From Xanthomonas campestris pv. badrii (lineage in GTDB: Bacteria > Pseudomonadota > Gammaproteobacteria > Xanthomonadales > Xanthomonadaceae): DNA of 64,000 nucleotides. Position numbers and translations under genes: made by a program. Of this stretch, positions 1 through 9,815 are shown piece after piece. Positions within the stretch are counted from its first letter, which is position 1. Each line of letters begins with the position of its first letter. A model generated the notes under the pieces. That model had not been told where the DNA came from. It did no database searches and saw only the letters and a list, made by a program, of their open reading frames with translations. The stretch is from positions 2,976,001 to 3,040,000 of the forward strand of contig NZ_CP051651.1 of NCBI RefSeq assembly GCF_012848175.1. The letters are read 5' to 3'.

Positions 1-1
1 G

Positions 2-178
2 GACACCGCACCGCCGCAGGTCAAGGCACGCGTGGGCGATTACACCAGGCTGGGCAAGCGCGCGGCGGCCGCGATCCCGAATGCGAAACTGATCGAGTTT
101 GCCGACCTGGGCCATTCGCCGCAGGTGCAGGACCCGGCGCGCTTCAACGCTGCGCTGTTGAAGGCGATTGCGCAGTAA
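2..178 (+). CDS. alpha/beta hydrolase, C-terminal end only
   Basis: The window opens inside this gene; only about 58 C-terminal residues are visible, ending at the TAA at 176-178. The segment contains a GHSP motif, which fits the catalytic-histidine loop near the end of alpha/beta hydrolases, followed by a short amphipathic helix. The fold is inferred from this loop alone, so substrate and start cannot be given. It converges on the methionine operon. Confidence 0.55.
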   Translation, partial: DTAPPQVKARVGDYTRLGKRAAAAIPNAKLIEFADLGHSPQVQDPARFNAALLKAIAQ

Positions 179-187
179 CTGCTGGAT

Positions 188-223
188 GGCGATGCGTGAC
201 GACCCGGGTCGTTGCGCATCGCC
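188..223. terminator. bidirectional hairpin between convergent genes
   Basis: A long inverted repeat, with arms beginning GGCGATGCG and ending CGCATCGCC around a CCCGGG centre, lies between the stop of the hydrolase (178) and the stop of the minus-strand homoserine dehydrogenase (271). There is no T-tract on either side, so it is only a plausible terminator or RNA-end stabiliser for the two convergent transcripts. Confidence 0.35.
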
Positions 224-270
224 GCAGCAGCGTGACTTCCGGACGGTGGTGCAGCTCCGTGCCGGGCCGA

Positions 271-1359
271 TCAACCGGCGACGATCCGCAACACGTCATC
301 CAGCAACGCGGCCGCGGTCACCTCGGCGCCCGCACCCGGGCCCTGGATCAGCAAGGGCTGCGCGCGATAGCGGTCGCTGCTGATCGCCACGCGGTTGTCG
401 GTACCGGCACCACCGGCCAGGGGATGGTCCAGTGCCAGCTCACGCAATCCCACGCTTGCACCGTGTGCATCCACGCGACCGACGAACCGCAGGCAACGTC
501 CTGCAGCCCGCGCCTGCTGCCAGCGCGCGCCGACCTGCGCATCCAGCGCGCCCAGCTGCGCCTCCAGCTCCACCAGTGGCGTTCTGGCGAGGCTGGCCGG
601 CACCAGCGATTCCACATGCACCTGTTCGGCCTCCAGTTGCCAACCCGCCGTGCGCGCCAGGATCAGCAGCTTGCGCCGCACGTCCTCACCGGACAGATCG
701 ATGCGCGGATCCGGCTCGGTATAGCCCGCCGCCACCGCCTCGCGCACGCAATCGGAAAAGGCAGCGCTGCCGTCATACCGATGGAACAACCACGCCAGCG
801 ATCCGGACAACACGCCTTCGATCGAATGGATATGGTCGCCGCCGGCCACCAGCGCGCGGACGCTGCTCAGCACCGGCAGCCCGGCGCCCACGGTGGCACT
901 GTCGCCGTAGTGCGCGCCACTGGCATGCCGGGCGGCGTGCAGCGCCTGCGCACGCGACAGCGCCGTGCCCTGCCCGAGCTTGTTGGCGGTCACTACATGC
1001 ACGCCACGGCCCAGCCATTCCACATGCCATTGCGCGACCACATCGCTGGCGGTCGCATCCACCAGCACATCGCCGGCGCGCAGCGCCACGGTCTCCGCCC
1101 AGGGCTGCAACACGGCCTGGCCACGCGGGGCGGCATTGGCCTGCTGCAATGCCTGTTCGGCGCTCACCCCGCAGTCGTGGGCGATGCGCGAATTGGCCAG
1201 CCAATCGAAGCGTGGCAGCTGCAACTGGCGCTGCTGCAAGGCGGTGTAGCGGGTCACGAAGGCGCGCCCCACCGTCCCGGTGCCCAGCAAGGCAAGCCGC
1301 GGAGTCGGCGTCACCGTTGCCTTCGCTGCGCGCGGCGATACGGGCAGCACGCTGCTCAT
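271..1359 (-). CDS. hom: homoserine dehydrogenase, monofunctional short form
   Basis: Reduces L-aspartate-4-semialdehyde to L-homoserine with NAD(P)H, the branch point to methionine and threonine. The 362-residue protein has a Rossmann glycine motif GTGTVG at about 26-31, the TANKLG substrate/cofactor motif, and the family segment EPDPRIDLSGEDVRRK. It lacks both a fused aspartokinase domain and a C-terminal ACT domain, so it resembles the dehydrogenase part of ThrA/MetL. The ATG overlaps the stop of metB by 4 nt, making it the third gene of a translationally coupled operon. The SAM riboswitch at the head of the operon points to a role in methionine supply. Confidence 0.88.
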   Translation of the reverse strand: MSSVLPVSPRAAKATVTPTPRLALLGTGTVGRAFVTRYTALQQRQLQLPRFDWLANSRIAHDCGVSAEQALQQANAAPRGQAVLQPWAETVALRAGDVLVDATASDVVAQWHVEWLGRGVHVVTANKLGQGTALSRAQALHAARHASGAHYGDSATVGAGLPVLSSVRALVAGGDHIHSIEGVLSGSLAWLFHRYDGSAAFSDCVREAVAAGYTEPDPRIDLSGEDVRRKLLILARTAGWQLEAEQVHVESLVPASLARTPLVELEAQLGALDAQVGARWQQARAAGRCLRFVGRVDAHGASVGLRELALDHPLAGGAGTDNRVAISSDRYRAQPLLIQGPGAGAEVTAAALLDDVLRIVAG

Positions 1360-2573
1360 GCGTCGACCTGTTTGCGGGCGGCGTTGGTCAGGGTCGCCTC
1401 GGCGCGCGCCAATCCGGCGCGCAGGTCGATCAGCAAGTCGTCGGCCGATTCGATCCCGATCGACAAGCGCAGCAATCCATCGGAAATCCCTGCCGCCGCA
1501 CGTGCTTCGGCGGTCATCGCCGCATGCGTCATCGAGGCCGGATGGGCGATCAGGCTTTCCACGCCCCCCAGCGACTCGGCCAGGGTGAAGTAGCGCAACC
1601 CATCGACGAAGGCGCGCACCGCGGCTTCGCCACCGTTCAATTCAAAACTCATCATCGCGCCGAAGCCCTTCTGCTGGCGCGCTGCCAGGGCATGGCCCGG
1701 ATGGGTCGCCAACCCGGGGAAATACACCTGATTGACCGTCGCATGCCCGTCCAGCAATGCAGCGATGGCATCGGCGTTTTCCTGGTGCACACGCAGGCGC
1801 GCATCCAGCGTGCGCAGGCCACGCAGGGTGAGGAAGGCATCGAACGGCGAGCCGGTCAGGCCCAGCGCATTGGCCCACCATACCAACTGCTGGTGCAGCT
1901 GCGCATCGCGCGCCACCACCGCACCGCCCACCACGTCGCTGTGGCCGTTGATGTACTTGGTGGTGGAATGCAGCACCAGATCGGCGCCGAATTCCAGCGG
2001 CTTTTGCAGTGCCGGCGACAGGAAGGTGTTGTCGACCACGGTCAACGCACCCACCTTCTTCGCCGCTTCGATGACGAAGCGCAGGTCGGTGATGCGCAGC
2101 AGCGGATTGGACGGGGTTTCGATCAACACCAGCTTGGGCGACTGCGCCAGTGCATCGGCCAGCGAGCGCGGGTCGGTGAGGTCGGCGGTGATCAAGGCGA
2201 AATGGCCCTTTTTGGCCAGCGCATTGAACAACCGCCAGCTGCCGCCGTAGGCATCGTGCGGCACCACCAGCGTATCGCCCGGCTGCAGCACCGCGTTGAG
2301 CACCAGATTGATCGCGCCCATGCCGGTGGAGGTAATCACCCCGCCCGCGCCGCCTTCCAGTTCGGCCAAGGCTTCGCCGAGCAGGTCGCGGGTGGGATTT
2401 CCGCTGCGGGTGTAGTCGTACTGGCGCTTGTTGCCGAATCCGTCGAAGGAAAAGTTCGACGACAGCACGATCGGCGGGGTCACCGCGCCGTAGGCGGTAT
2501 CGCGGTCGATACCGGCACGCACGGCGGCAGTGGCGGCAGTACAGGGGGCGTCGGCGGGGTCGCGAGAGCTCAT
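1356..2573 (-). CDS. metB: cystathionine gamma-synthase / O-succinylhomoserine (thiol)-lyase family
   Basis: A 405-residue Cys/Met-metabolism PLP enzyme that condenses activated homoserine with cysteine (cystathionine) or sulfide (homocysteine). The PLP lysine is K206 in the motif STTKYINGHSD. The GNPTR motif near 59 and DNTFLSP near 181 are also family-typical. It overlaps metX and hom by 4 nt each, so all three steps lie in one operon. Sequence alone does not separate cystathionine synthase from direct sulfhydrylase activity; operon context with a homoserine acyltransferase supports the synthase/thiol-lyase assignment. Confidence 0.87.
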   Translation of the reverse strand: MSSRDPADAPCTAATAAVRAGIDRDTAYGAVTPPIVLSSNFSFDGFGNKRQYDYTRSGNPTRDLLGEALAELEGGAGGVITSTGMGAINLVLNAVLQPGDTLVVPHDAYGGSWRLFNALAKKGHFALITADLTDPRSLADALAQSPKLVLIETPSNPLLRITDLRFVIEAAKKVGALTVVDNTFLSPALQKPLEFGADLVLHSTTKYINGHSDVVGGAVVARDAQLHQQLVWWANALGLTGSPFDAFLTLRGLRTLDARLRVHQENADAIAALLDGHATVNQVYFPGLATHPGHALAARQQKGFGAMMSFELNGGEAAVRAFVDGLRYFTLAESLGGVESLIAHPASMTHAAMTAEARAAAGISDGLLRLSIGIESADDLLIDLRAGLARAEATLTNAARKQVDA

Positions 2574-3601
2574 ACGGTTTCTCCGGTGATGCGAAGGGCA
2601 GTGGTCAGGATCGCGTCGATGCGATCGATTTCTTTCAGGAAGGCGTCATGGCCATACGGCGAGCGCAGCACGCGCAGGCTGCCGCGCGGCCCCAGTCCTT
2701 CGACCAGGCTGACCATGTCGGCCAGCGGCACCAGGCGGTCGCCCTCCACCGCCACCACCACGGTGGGCACGCGCACCTGCGCGGGGTCGATGCGGTGCAG
2801 GTCGATGGATTCGGACAGGCGCAGATACGCATTCACCGGCGTGCGCGCCACGTACTGCGAACCGGCGGCGTCCAGATAGTCTTCGGCGGCCACCCGCACG
2901 CGGCCATTGATCACTTCCGGCGGCGCGTCGAAGCGCTCGCTGAATTCTTCCGGCGTGCGGTAACTGAGCATGGCGAACTGCCGTGCCAGCGCCAGGCCGT
3001 GATGTTCCGCGCATTGCAGCTGGCCCAGTGCCACCGCGCGGCGCTGCAGCGCGCGCCATGCCGCCGCATACGGATGCGCGCGGTGCGCGCCACTCACGGC
3101 GATCAAGGTGCCGACGCGACCGGCATGGCGGGTGGCGAAGTGCAGCCCGACCAGCGCGCCATACGAATAGCCGACAAAGCCGTGCAGGCGGGTGATCCCC
3201 AGCGCGTCCAGCAACGCGGCGATCGCGTCGGCCTGGTCGGCGGTATCGATCGGCGCATCCAGGGTGCCGTCGGCACCCAGGAAGTCGAACGCCAGCAGGC
3301 GACGCGACGCCGGATCCAGCGCGCGGCCAGCGCCCACCAGGCCATCCACCCAGCCCTTCTCGGGAAACAGGGCATTGGCGGCCAGATGCCGGTGCGCAGA
3401 AATGCCGCCGGCCACGAACACGACCGGCGCGTTGGCGGCGCCGACCAGCTCATAGCGTAGCCGCAGCTCGCGCAGCCCGGCGTGGCGCATCGGCAGCGAG
3501 ACGACAAGTTCGCCGCGCACGGCGGCAGCACTGGCAGTGTCGGCAGTGGGCGTTACAAGGTCATCAGAAGTGGTTGGCGATGCTGTGGTCACGAGGCTCA
3601 T
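2570..3601 (-). CDS. metX: homoserine O-acyltransferase, MetX family (succinyltransferase type in Xanthomonas)
   Basis: Alpha/beta-hydrolase-fold acyltransferase that activates homoserine for methionine synthesis. With the ATG at 3601 (protein starts MSLVTTASPT) it has 343 residues. The nucleophile is S147 in GYSYGAL; GDRLVP supplies the acid region, and the histidine is in YGHDAF near the C-terminus. Xanthomonas MetX proteins are reported to use succinyl-CoA rather than acetyl-CoA; that is family knowledge, not readable here. An upstream in-frame start at 3679 would run into the riboswitch and is unlikely. First gene of the operon, 74 nt downstream of a SAM-I aptamer. Confidence 0.87.
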   Translation of the reverse strand: MSLVTTASPTTSDDLVTPTADTASAAAVRGELVVSLPMRHAGLRELRLRYELVGAANAPVVFVAGGISAHRHLAANALFPEKGWVDGLVGAGRALDPASRRLLAFDFLGADGTLDAPIDTADQADAIAALLDALGITRLHGFVGYSYGALVGLHFATRHAGRVGTLIAVSGAHRAHPYAAAWRALQRRAVALGQLQCAEHHGLALARQFAMLSYRTPEEFSERFDAPPEVINGRVRVAAEDYLDAAGSQYVARTPVNAYLRLSESIDLHRIDPAQVRVPTVVVAVEGDRLVPLADMVSLVEGLGPRGSLRVLRSPYGHDAFLKEIDRIDAILTTALRITGETV

Positions 3602-3674
3602 GGCGATATCCGGGGTGGATCGGCCATCGAGCTTCGCGGGAGCTCGCGTTCGACGTGCGCAAGGCACGAGTCGA

Positions 3675-3791
3675 ACCATCTTTCGGCGGACGCGGAGGTC
3701 CCCGCAGGATTTGGCACCAAACGCGGGCGCTTGCGCGCTCCGCTGGCTGCCCCGGCATCAAAGGGCCTGTCCCTCCGCCGGTCTCGATGGT
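3675..3791 (-). ncRNA. SAM-I (S-box) riboswitch
   Basis: In transcript orientation the leader has P1 strands CCAUC (3790-3786) and GAUGG (3680-3676). Next comes the S-box core GGAGGGACAGGCCC at 3776-3763, then GAUGCCGGGGCAGCC, and then GGUGCCAAAUCCUGC at about 3718-3704. A P4 stem GGACC/GGUCC-like and GAAAGAUGG close the 3' side. These are the conserved blocks of the SAM-I aptamer in the right order. It sits directly upstream of metX and should repress the methionine operon when S-adenosylmethionine is abundant. There is no T-rich terminator before the ATG, so control may be translational or Rho-dependent. Confidence 0.92.
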
Positions 3792-3893
3792 GAGGCCACG
3801 ATGCCACCGCGCTTTTACGATGTCAATCGCTTCATGCGGATGGAGAGATATATTTTCATCCGATACCACTGCGCGCGGTGACCGGCCGCATAC

Positions 3894-4829
3894 TTGCGCC
3901 TTTTCGCCCGGCTCGATCGCGTGCCCCATCTTTTGTCTTGCTGCCCCAGTCCCGTGATCTGCGCAACGCTTGCCGCGGCGCTGCTGTTGCCCGCAGCCGG
4001 CGCCAGTGCGCAGCAGCGCTGGCACTGGCCACGCGCTGCAGCACTGCCTCCCACCTCCACTGCCACGCAGCCGCTCCCCGCGCCGACCAGCGCCGGGCCG
4101 GCGCTGCAGCTGGAATGGCAGGCGCCGGTCTATCTGGTCTGGGTCAGCAACCCGCTCGCCGGGCCCGCACAGGTTCGGCTGAGCGCGCCGTCCAGCGAGG
4201 ACTACCGCGCGGTGCCGCAATTGCCGCTGACGCTGCTGCTGGCGGCGCACGAACGCCGCCTGCTCGCACGGCTCTATCCGGCCAGCAGCCAGCGCACCCT
4301 GGCCGGGCTGGGCCTCAGGCTGGAGGTGATTCCCGGCGACCCGCAGGCCCGGCCCCAGCCGGTGCGCTATCAATTGCCCTTCCGCGACCGGCCGGTGCAG
4401 GTGGATCAGGGCTACGGCGGGCACTTCAGCCACGCCGACCTGCCCAACTGGTATGCGGTGGACTTCGCCCTGCCGCAGGGCACGCCGGTGCTGGCCGCCC
4501 GCGAGGGCGTGGTGATGGAGCTGCGCCAGGACGTCACCGATGGCGGCGCCGCCGACCCTGCTGCCGGTGGCGGCAACCTGGTGCGGCTCCTGCACGCCGA
4601 CGGCAGCATGGCGCTGTACGCCCACCTGGCGCCGGGCGGCGTGGCGGTGCGGCTCGGCCAGCAGGTCGGCGCCGGCGAGCGGCTCGGTGCTTCCGGCAAT
4701 ACCGGCTACAGCACCGCTGCGCACCTGCACTTCTCGATCCAGCGCAATGCCGGCCTGCAGTTGGTCTCGGTCCCGTTCCGCATGCTGGGGCCGCAGGGCG
4801 AGCTGCAGTTTCCCTCGCCCACTCCCTGA
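3894..4829 (+). CDS. M23-family (LytM-type) peptidase, exported
   Basis: A 311-residue protein with an N-terminal hydrophobic export segment (about residues 22-40, ending ASA-QQ). The C-terminal half has the peptidoglycan-endopeptidase fold signature: NWYAVDFALPQGTPV, GNLVRLLH, MALYAHL and AAHLHFSI. The HxH zinc motif (HLHF) is present. The first zinc ligand, normally His in HxxxD, is replaced in register by Asn/Trp before YAVDF, with a histidine a few residues upstream (GGHFSHAD). Activity therefore cannot be taken for granted. Divergent from the methionine operon. Confidence 0.75.
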   Translation: MRLFARLDRVPHLLSCCPSPVICATLAAALLLPAAGASAQQRWHWPRAAALPPTSTATQPLPAPTSAGPALQLEWQAPVYLVWVSNPLAGPAQVRLSAPSSEDYRAVPQLPLTLLLAAHERRLLARLYPASSQRTLAGLGLRLEVIPGDPQARPQPVRYQLPFRDRPVQVDQGYGGHFSHADLPNWYAVDFALPQGTPVLAAREGVVMELRQDVTDGGAADPAAGGGNLVRLLHADGSMALYAHLAPGGVAVRLGQQVGAGERLGASGNTGYSTAAHLHFSIQRNAGLQLVSVPFRMLGPQGELQFPSPTP

Positions 4830-4954
4830 GTTGAGTGGCGCCGGCCAGGTCTCGCAGGTCTGGCCGGCAGCCAGCAAAGGTCCGCCCCGCCGAAGCCGCT
4901 ATAATCACCGGCTTCCTCAGTTTCCGCAGGCGTCCGACCGGGCGCGCCCCGCCC

Positions 4955-6559
<1,605 letters not shown>

Positions 6560-6634
6560 CCCGCGCTTGAGCCGCCACATGCCTGCGCCACGGACGGCAA
6601 TGCGAATTGCTCGCAGTTGCGGTACCTTTTTGGA

Positions 6635-7279
6635 ATGAACGCAGACGCTTCCCCCTCGACCGACCTGCGCGACGAAATTGCCAGTGCCGTGACCCACGGC
6701 CTGGGCGCCATCGCCGCCCTGGCCGGTGGTTCGGTGCTGATCACGCTGGCCGCCATCTACGGCGATGGCTGGCAGCTGGCCACCTCCATCGTGTTCAGTG
6801 CCACGCTGGTGTTGCTCTATGTCGCCTCCACGCTATTCCATGCCATTCCGCATCCAGGCGCCAAGGCGCGGCTGCAGGTGCTCGATCACTGCGCGATCTA
6901 TCTATTGATCGCCGGCACCTATACCCCGTTCACGCTGATCAACCTGCGCGGCCCATGGGGCTGGGGATTGTTTGCGGCCATCTGGACGATCGCCGCCGCG
7001 GGGGTGATCTTCAAGCTGTTCTTCACCGGCCGCTTCCGGTTGCTGTCGACCATCCTGTATCTGGCCATGGGCTGGCTGATCATCGTGGCGATCCAGCCAC
7101 TGCTACGCTCGGTCGATACCTGGTCGCTGTGCTGGCTGCTGGCCGGCGGGCTGTTCTACACCCTGGGCACCTACTTCTACCAGCGCGACACCCAGCGTTA
7201 CTTCCATGCGATCTGGCACCTGTTCGTGCTTGCCGGTAGCGCCTGCCACTTCGTTGCGGTGATCGAACAGGTGATGTGA
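6635..7279 (+). CDS. hemolysin III / PAQR-family membrane protein
   Basis: A roughly 214-residue integral membrane protein with seven predicted hydrophobic segments and the family features EIASAVTHGLGA, STLFHAIPH, DHCAIYLLIAGTYTPF and HAIWHLFVLAGSACHFVAV. The conserved His, Asp and Ser residues are the metal-site positions of PAQR proteins. The cellular role in bacteria is poorly defined; some homologues are haemolytic when overexpressed. ATG 6635 (MNADASP) is preferred over the in-frame ATG at 6617. The stop overlaps the start region of the next gene. Confidence 0.82.
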   Translation: MNADASPSTDLRDEIASAVTHGLGAIAALAGGSVLITLAAIYGDGWQLATSIVFSATLVLLYVASTLFHAIPHPGAKARLQVLDHCAIYLLIAGTYTPFTLINLRGPWGWGLFAAIWTIAAAGVIFKLFFTGRFRLLSTILYLAMGWLIIVAIQPLLRSVDTWSLCWLLAGGLFYTLGTYFYQRDTQRYFHAIWHLFVLAGSACHFVAVIEQVM

Positions 7280-9288
7280 GCAGCGTGCGGGCGTTCGCAC
7301 GCCCTGCACGAGCCATCGCCAACCATGCGCACGTGAACAACGTGACTGATGCCACCGATCCTCGCACCTTGCGCCCATCGCGTCGGCGACGCTGGCTGAT
7401 CGGGCTTGGCATCGTGGCCGGTCTGGTGGTCATCTTCCTGATCCTGTTCGACTGGAACTGGTTGCGTGGTCCGGTCGAGCGCGTCGTCAGCGCAAAGACC
7501 GGCCGTGCGTTTCATCTCGGTCATCTGGACGTGGATCTGGGCCGCACCACCACCATCCGTGGCCAATCGCTGCAGCTGGGCAATGCCACCTGGTCCAAAC
7601 GCGGTGCGATGGCGGAATTGAACGCGGCCGAGATCGATGTGGAGCTATGGCCGCTGCTGCGTGGCAAGGTCCGCCTGCCGGAAATTCGTCTGGACCACCC
7701 CAACGTGCTGCTCGAAGCCGGCAACGACAGCCACCCCGGCAACTGGGTGTTCGATACCAGCGATGGCGACGGCAGCATGCCGCGTCTGGGCCGGCTACTG
7801 GTGACCGACGGGCGGCTGCGCTACATCGACGACGCCAGCCGCTCGGACATCGACGTGGCGATCAATAGCCTGGCGCCACCGGGCAGCGACCAACGCGCCG
7901 CGCCGATCGGCATCGAGGGCAAGGGGCGCTGGAAGGGTTATCCATTTACGCTGAAGGGCGATACCGCATCGCCGCTGGAACTGAGCCAGAGCGAGCACCC
8001 GTTCCGCATCGATCTGCGGGGCCGCGCCGGCGCCACCCGCACGCATGTGCGTGGCACGCTGACCAATCCCTTCCAGTTCCGCATGTTCGACCTGCAGATG
8101 GCGTTGAGCGGTCAGGACATGCAGGACCTGTATCCGCTGACCGGCGTTGCCATGCCCTCCACGCCACCGTACGCACTCGACGGCCGGCTGCGGCGCGATG
8201 GCGATGTGTGGCGCTATGAGACATTCACCGGCACTGCCGGCGACAGCGACCTGTCCGGCACCGCGGAGATCGACCTGCGCAACAAACGCCCGTTCCTGCG
8301 CGCGGACCTGGCCTCAAAACGCCTGGATTTCGACGACCTGGCCGGCTTCATCGGCGCACCGCCCAAGACCGGGGCGGATGAATCGGCCAATGCGCAACAG
8401 AAGGAGCAGGCCAGCCAGCTTGCTGCCAGCGCGCGCATCCTGCCCACCACGCCGTACGACCTGTCCAAACTGCGCGCCATGGATGCGCAGGTACGCTGGC
8501 GCGCGCAACGCATCAATGCGCCGTCCTGGCCGCTGGATGACATGGATGCCTCGCTGAACCTGAAAAATGGCCTGCTGCAGCTGGAGCCACTGAACTTCGG
8601 CGTGGCCGGTGGCGACATCCGCTCCACCATCCGCATGGACGCGCGCAACGAGGTGATCGCTACCCACCTGAAGGCCGGCATCCGCGGGATTCGGCTGGAT
8701 CGGCTGTTTCCCGATGCCACCCTGGCCAAGCAAGCCTCCGGTGCCATTGGCGGCGAGCTGGATCTGCGTGGTCGCGGCAACTCCATCGCCGCGATGCTCG
8801 GCAGCGCCGATGGCGCGATCGGCGTGGGCATGGGCCGCGGCCACGTCGGCAACCTGATCATGGAGCTGGCCGGGCTGGACATCGCCGAATCGCTGAAATA
8901 CCTGATCACCAAGGACCGGCAGATTCCGGTGCGCTGCATCTTCGGCGACTTCGGCGTACAGGACGGCCTGATGCAATCGCGCGCCCTGGCCTTCGACAGC
9001 ACCGATACCATCATCGTTGGCGACGGCAACATCAGCCTGAAGAACGAAACCCTGGATCTGCTGCTGCGCCCGCGCCCCAAGGACCGCAGCATCCTGACCC
9101 TGCGCTCGCCGCTGCGCATTGGCGGCACCTTCAAGGATCCGAGCTTCCGTCCCGATTTCAAGGCCCTGGGCGCGCGCGGCGCGATCGCCATTGCCCTGGG
9201 CAGCATCGCCCCACCCGCCGCGCTGCTGGCCACCTTCGAACCCGGCCCGGGCAAGGACAGCGACTGCGGTGGCACGTACGCGCAGTAA
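7276..9288 (+). CDS. AsmA-family protein
   Basis: Up to 670 residues. One N-terminal membrane anchor (WLIGLGIVAGLVVIFLILF, about 40-58) is followed by a long beta-rich periplasmic region with AsmA features: WLRGPVERVVSAKTGRAF, LGNATWSK and the C-terminal block LLLRPRPKDRSI followed by LRIGGTFKDPSF. AsmA-like proteins are implicated in envelope lipid homeostasis; the precise role here is unknown. The only codon near the reading-frame start is GTG at 7276, overlapping the previous stop; other GTGs at about 7333 and 7342 are possible, so the start is uncertain. Confidence 0.78.
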   Translation: MSSVRAFARPARAIANHAHVNNVTDATDPRTLRPSRRRRWLIGLGIVAGLVVIFLILFDWNWLRGPVERVVSAKTGRAFHLGHLDVDLGRTTTIRGQSLQLGNATWSKRGAMAELNAAEIDVELWPLLRGKVRLPEIRLDHPNVLLEAGNDSHPGNWVFDTSDGDGSMPRLGRLLVTDGRLRYIDDASRSDIDVAINSLAPPGSDQRAAPIGIEGKGRWKGYPFTLKGDTASPLELSQSEHPFRIDLRGRAGATRTHVRGTLTNPFQFRMFDLQMALSGQDMQDLYPLTGVAMPSTPPYALDGRLRRDGDVWRYETFTGTAGDSDLSGTAEIDLRNKRPFLRADLASKRLDFDDLAGFIGAPPKTGADESANAQQKEQASQLAASARILPTTPYDLSKLRAMDAQVRWRAQRINAPSWPLDDMDASLNLKNGLLQLEPLNFGVAGGDIRSTIRMDARNEVIATHLKAGIRGIRLDRLFPDATLAKQASGAIGGELDLRGRGNSIAAMLGSADGAIGVGMGRGHVGNLIMELAGLDIAESLKYLITKDRQIPVRCIFGDFGVQDGLMQSRALAFDSTDTIIVGDGNISLKNETLDLLLRPRPKDRSILTLRSPLRIGGTFKDPSFRPDFKALGARGAIAIALGSIAPPAALLATFEPGPGKDSDCGGTYAQ

Positions 9289-9336
9289 AGTCCGGTCGCG
9301 CATCCGCGGCACCGCGTTTGCGGGCGCTCTCGTGGC

Positions 9337-9372
9337 GGGGCCGCAAAGCCCCACCCGGCAAGCGCCGCTACG
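9337..9372. repeat. short intergenic palindrome related to GTAG-type REP
   Basis: A GGGGC/GCCCC hairpin with loop CGCAAA is followed by CGGCAAGCGCCGCTAC, which read on the minus strand starts GTAGCGGCGCTT. It resembles the larger palindrome at 35976-36041, so it probably belongs to the same REP-like class. It lies between the convergent AsmA-like and CBS-domain genes and could also act as a transcript end. Confidence 0.45.
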
Positions 9373-9386
9373 GGGAACCAATGGGC

Positions 9387-9815
9387 TCAGCTGGCGATAT
9401 ACCGCTGCAGCTGATCGATATCGCGCCGCTGGTCTTCGATCACCGCCTTGACCAGGTCGCCGATCGAGATGACTCCCTGCACACGCCCATTTTCGACCAC
9501 CGGCAGATGCCGGAAGCGGCCGTCGGTCATCAGCTGCATGCAGCGCTCCACGGTGTCCGAGGGCGACACCGTCACCACCTGCGAACTCATGATCTCCGCC
9601 ACGCTGGTGCTGTGGGACGAACGCTCGCGCAGGACCACCTTGCGCGCGTAATCGCGCTCGGACACGATCCCGGCAAGCCGCGCGCCGTCCATCACCAACA
9701 CCGCGCCAATGCCCTTCTCGGCCATCAGCCGGATCGCTTCGATCACGGCGGCATCGGCCGCAACGGCGAATACCTCAACCTGCTTGGTCCCCAACAGCTG
9801 TCGTACGGTCTGCAT
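9387..9815 (-). CDS. tandem CBS-domain protein
   Basis: A 142-residue protein made only of two CBS motifs: VRQLLGTKQVEVFAVAADAAVIEAIRLMAEKGIGAVLV and the second block VTVSPSDTVERCMQLMTDGRFRHLPVVENGRVQGVISIGDLV. Such stand-alone pairs form a Bateman module that binds adenine nucleotides and senses energy state; the partner is unknown. Its start lies inside the 3' end of the glycosyltransferase gene (41-nt overlap), suggesting co-transcription. Confidence 0.85.
   Translation of the reverse strand: MQTVRQLLGTKQVEVFAVAADAAVIEAIRLMAEKGIGAVLVMDGARLAGIVSERDYARKVVLRERSSHSTSVAEIMSSQVVTVSPSDTVERCMQLMTDGRFRHLPVVENGRVQGVISIGDLVKAVIEDQRRDIDQLQRYIAS

Noticed and set aside
432..2879. A long plus-strand frame opposite hom and metB
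   Set aside because: It is low-complexity Arg/Pro/Ala-rich translation antisense to well-supported methionine genes.
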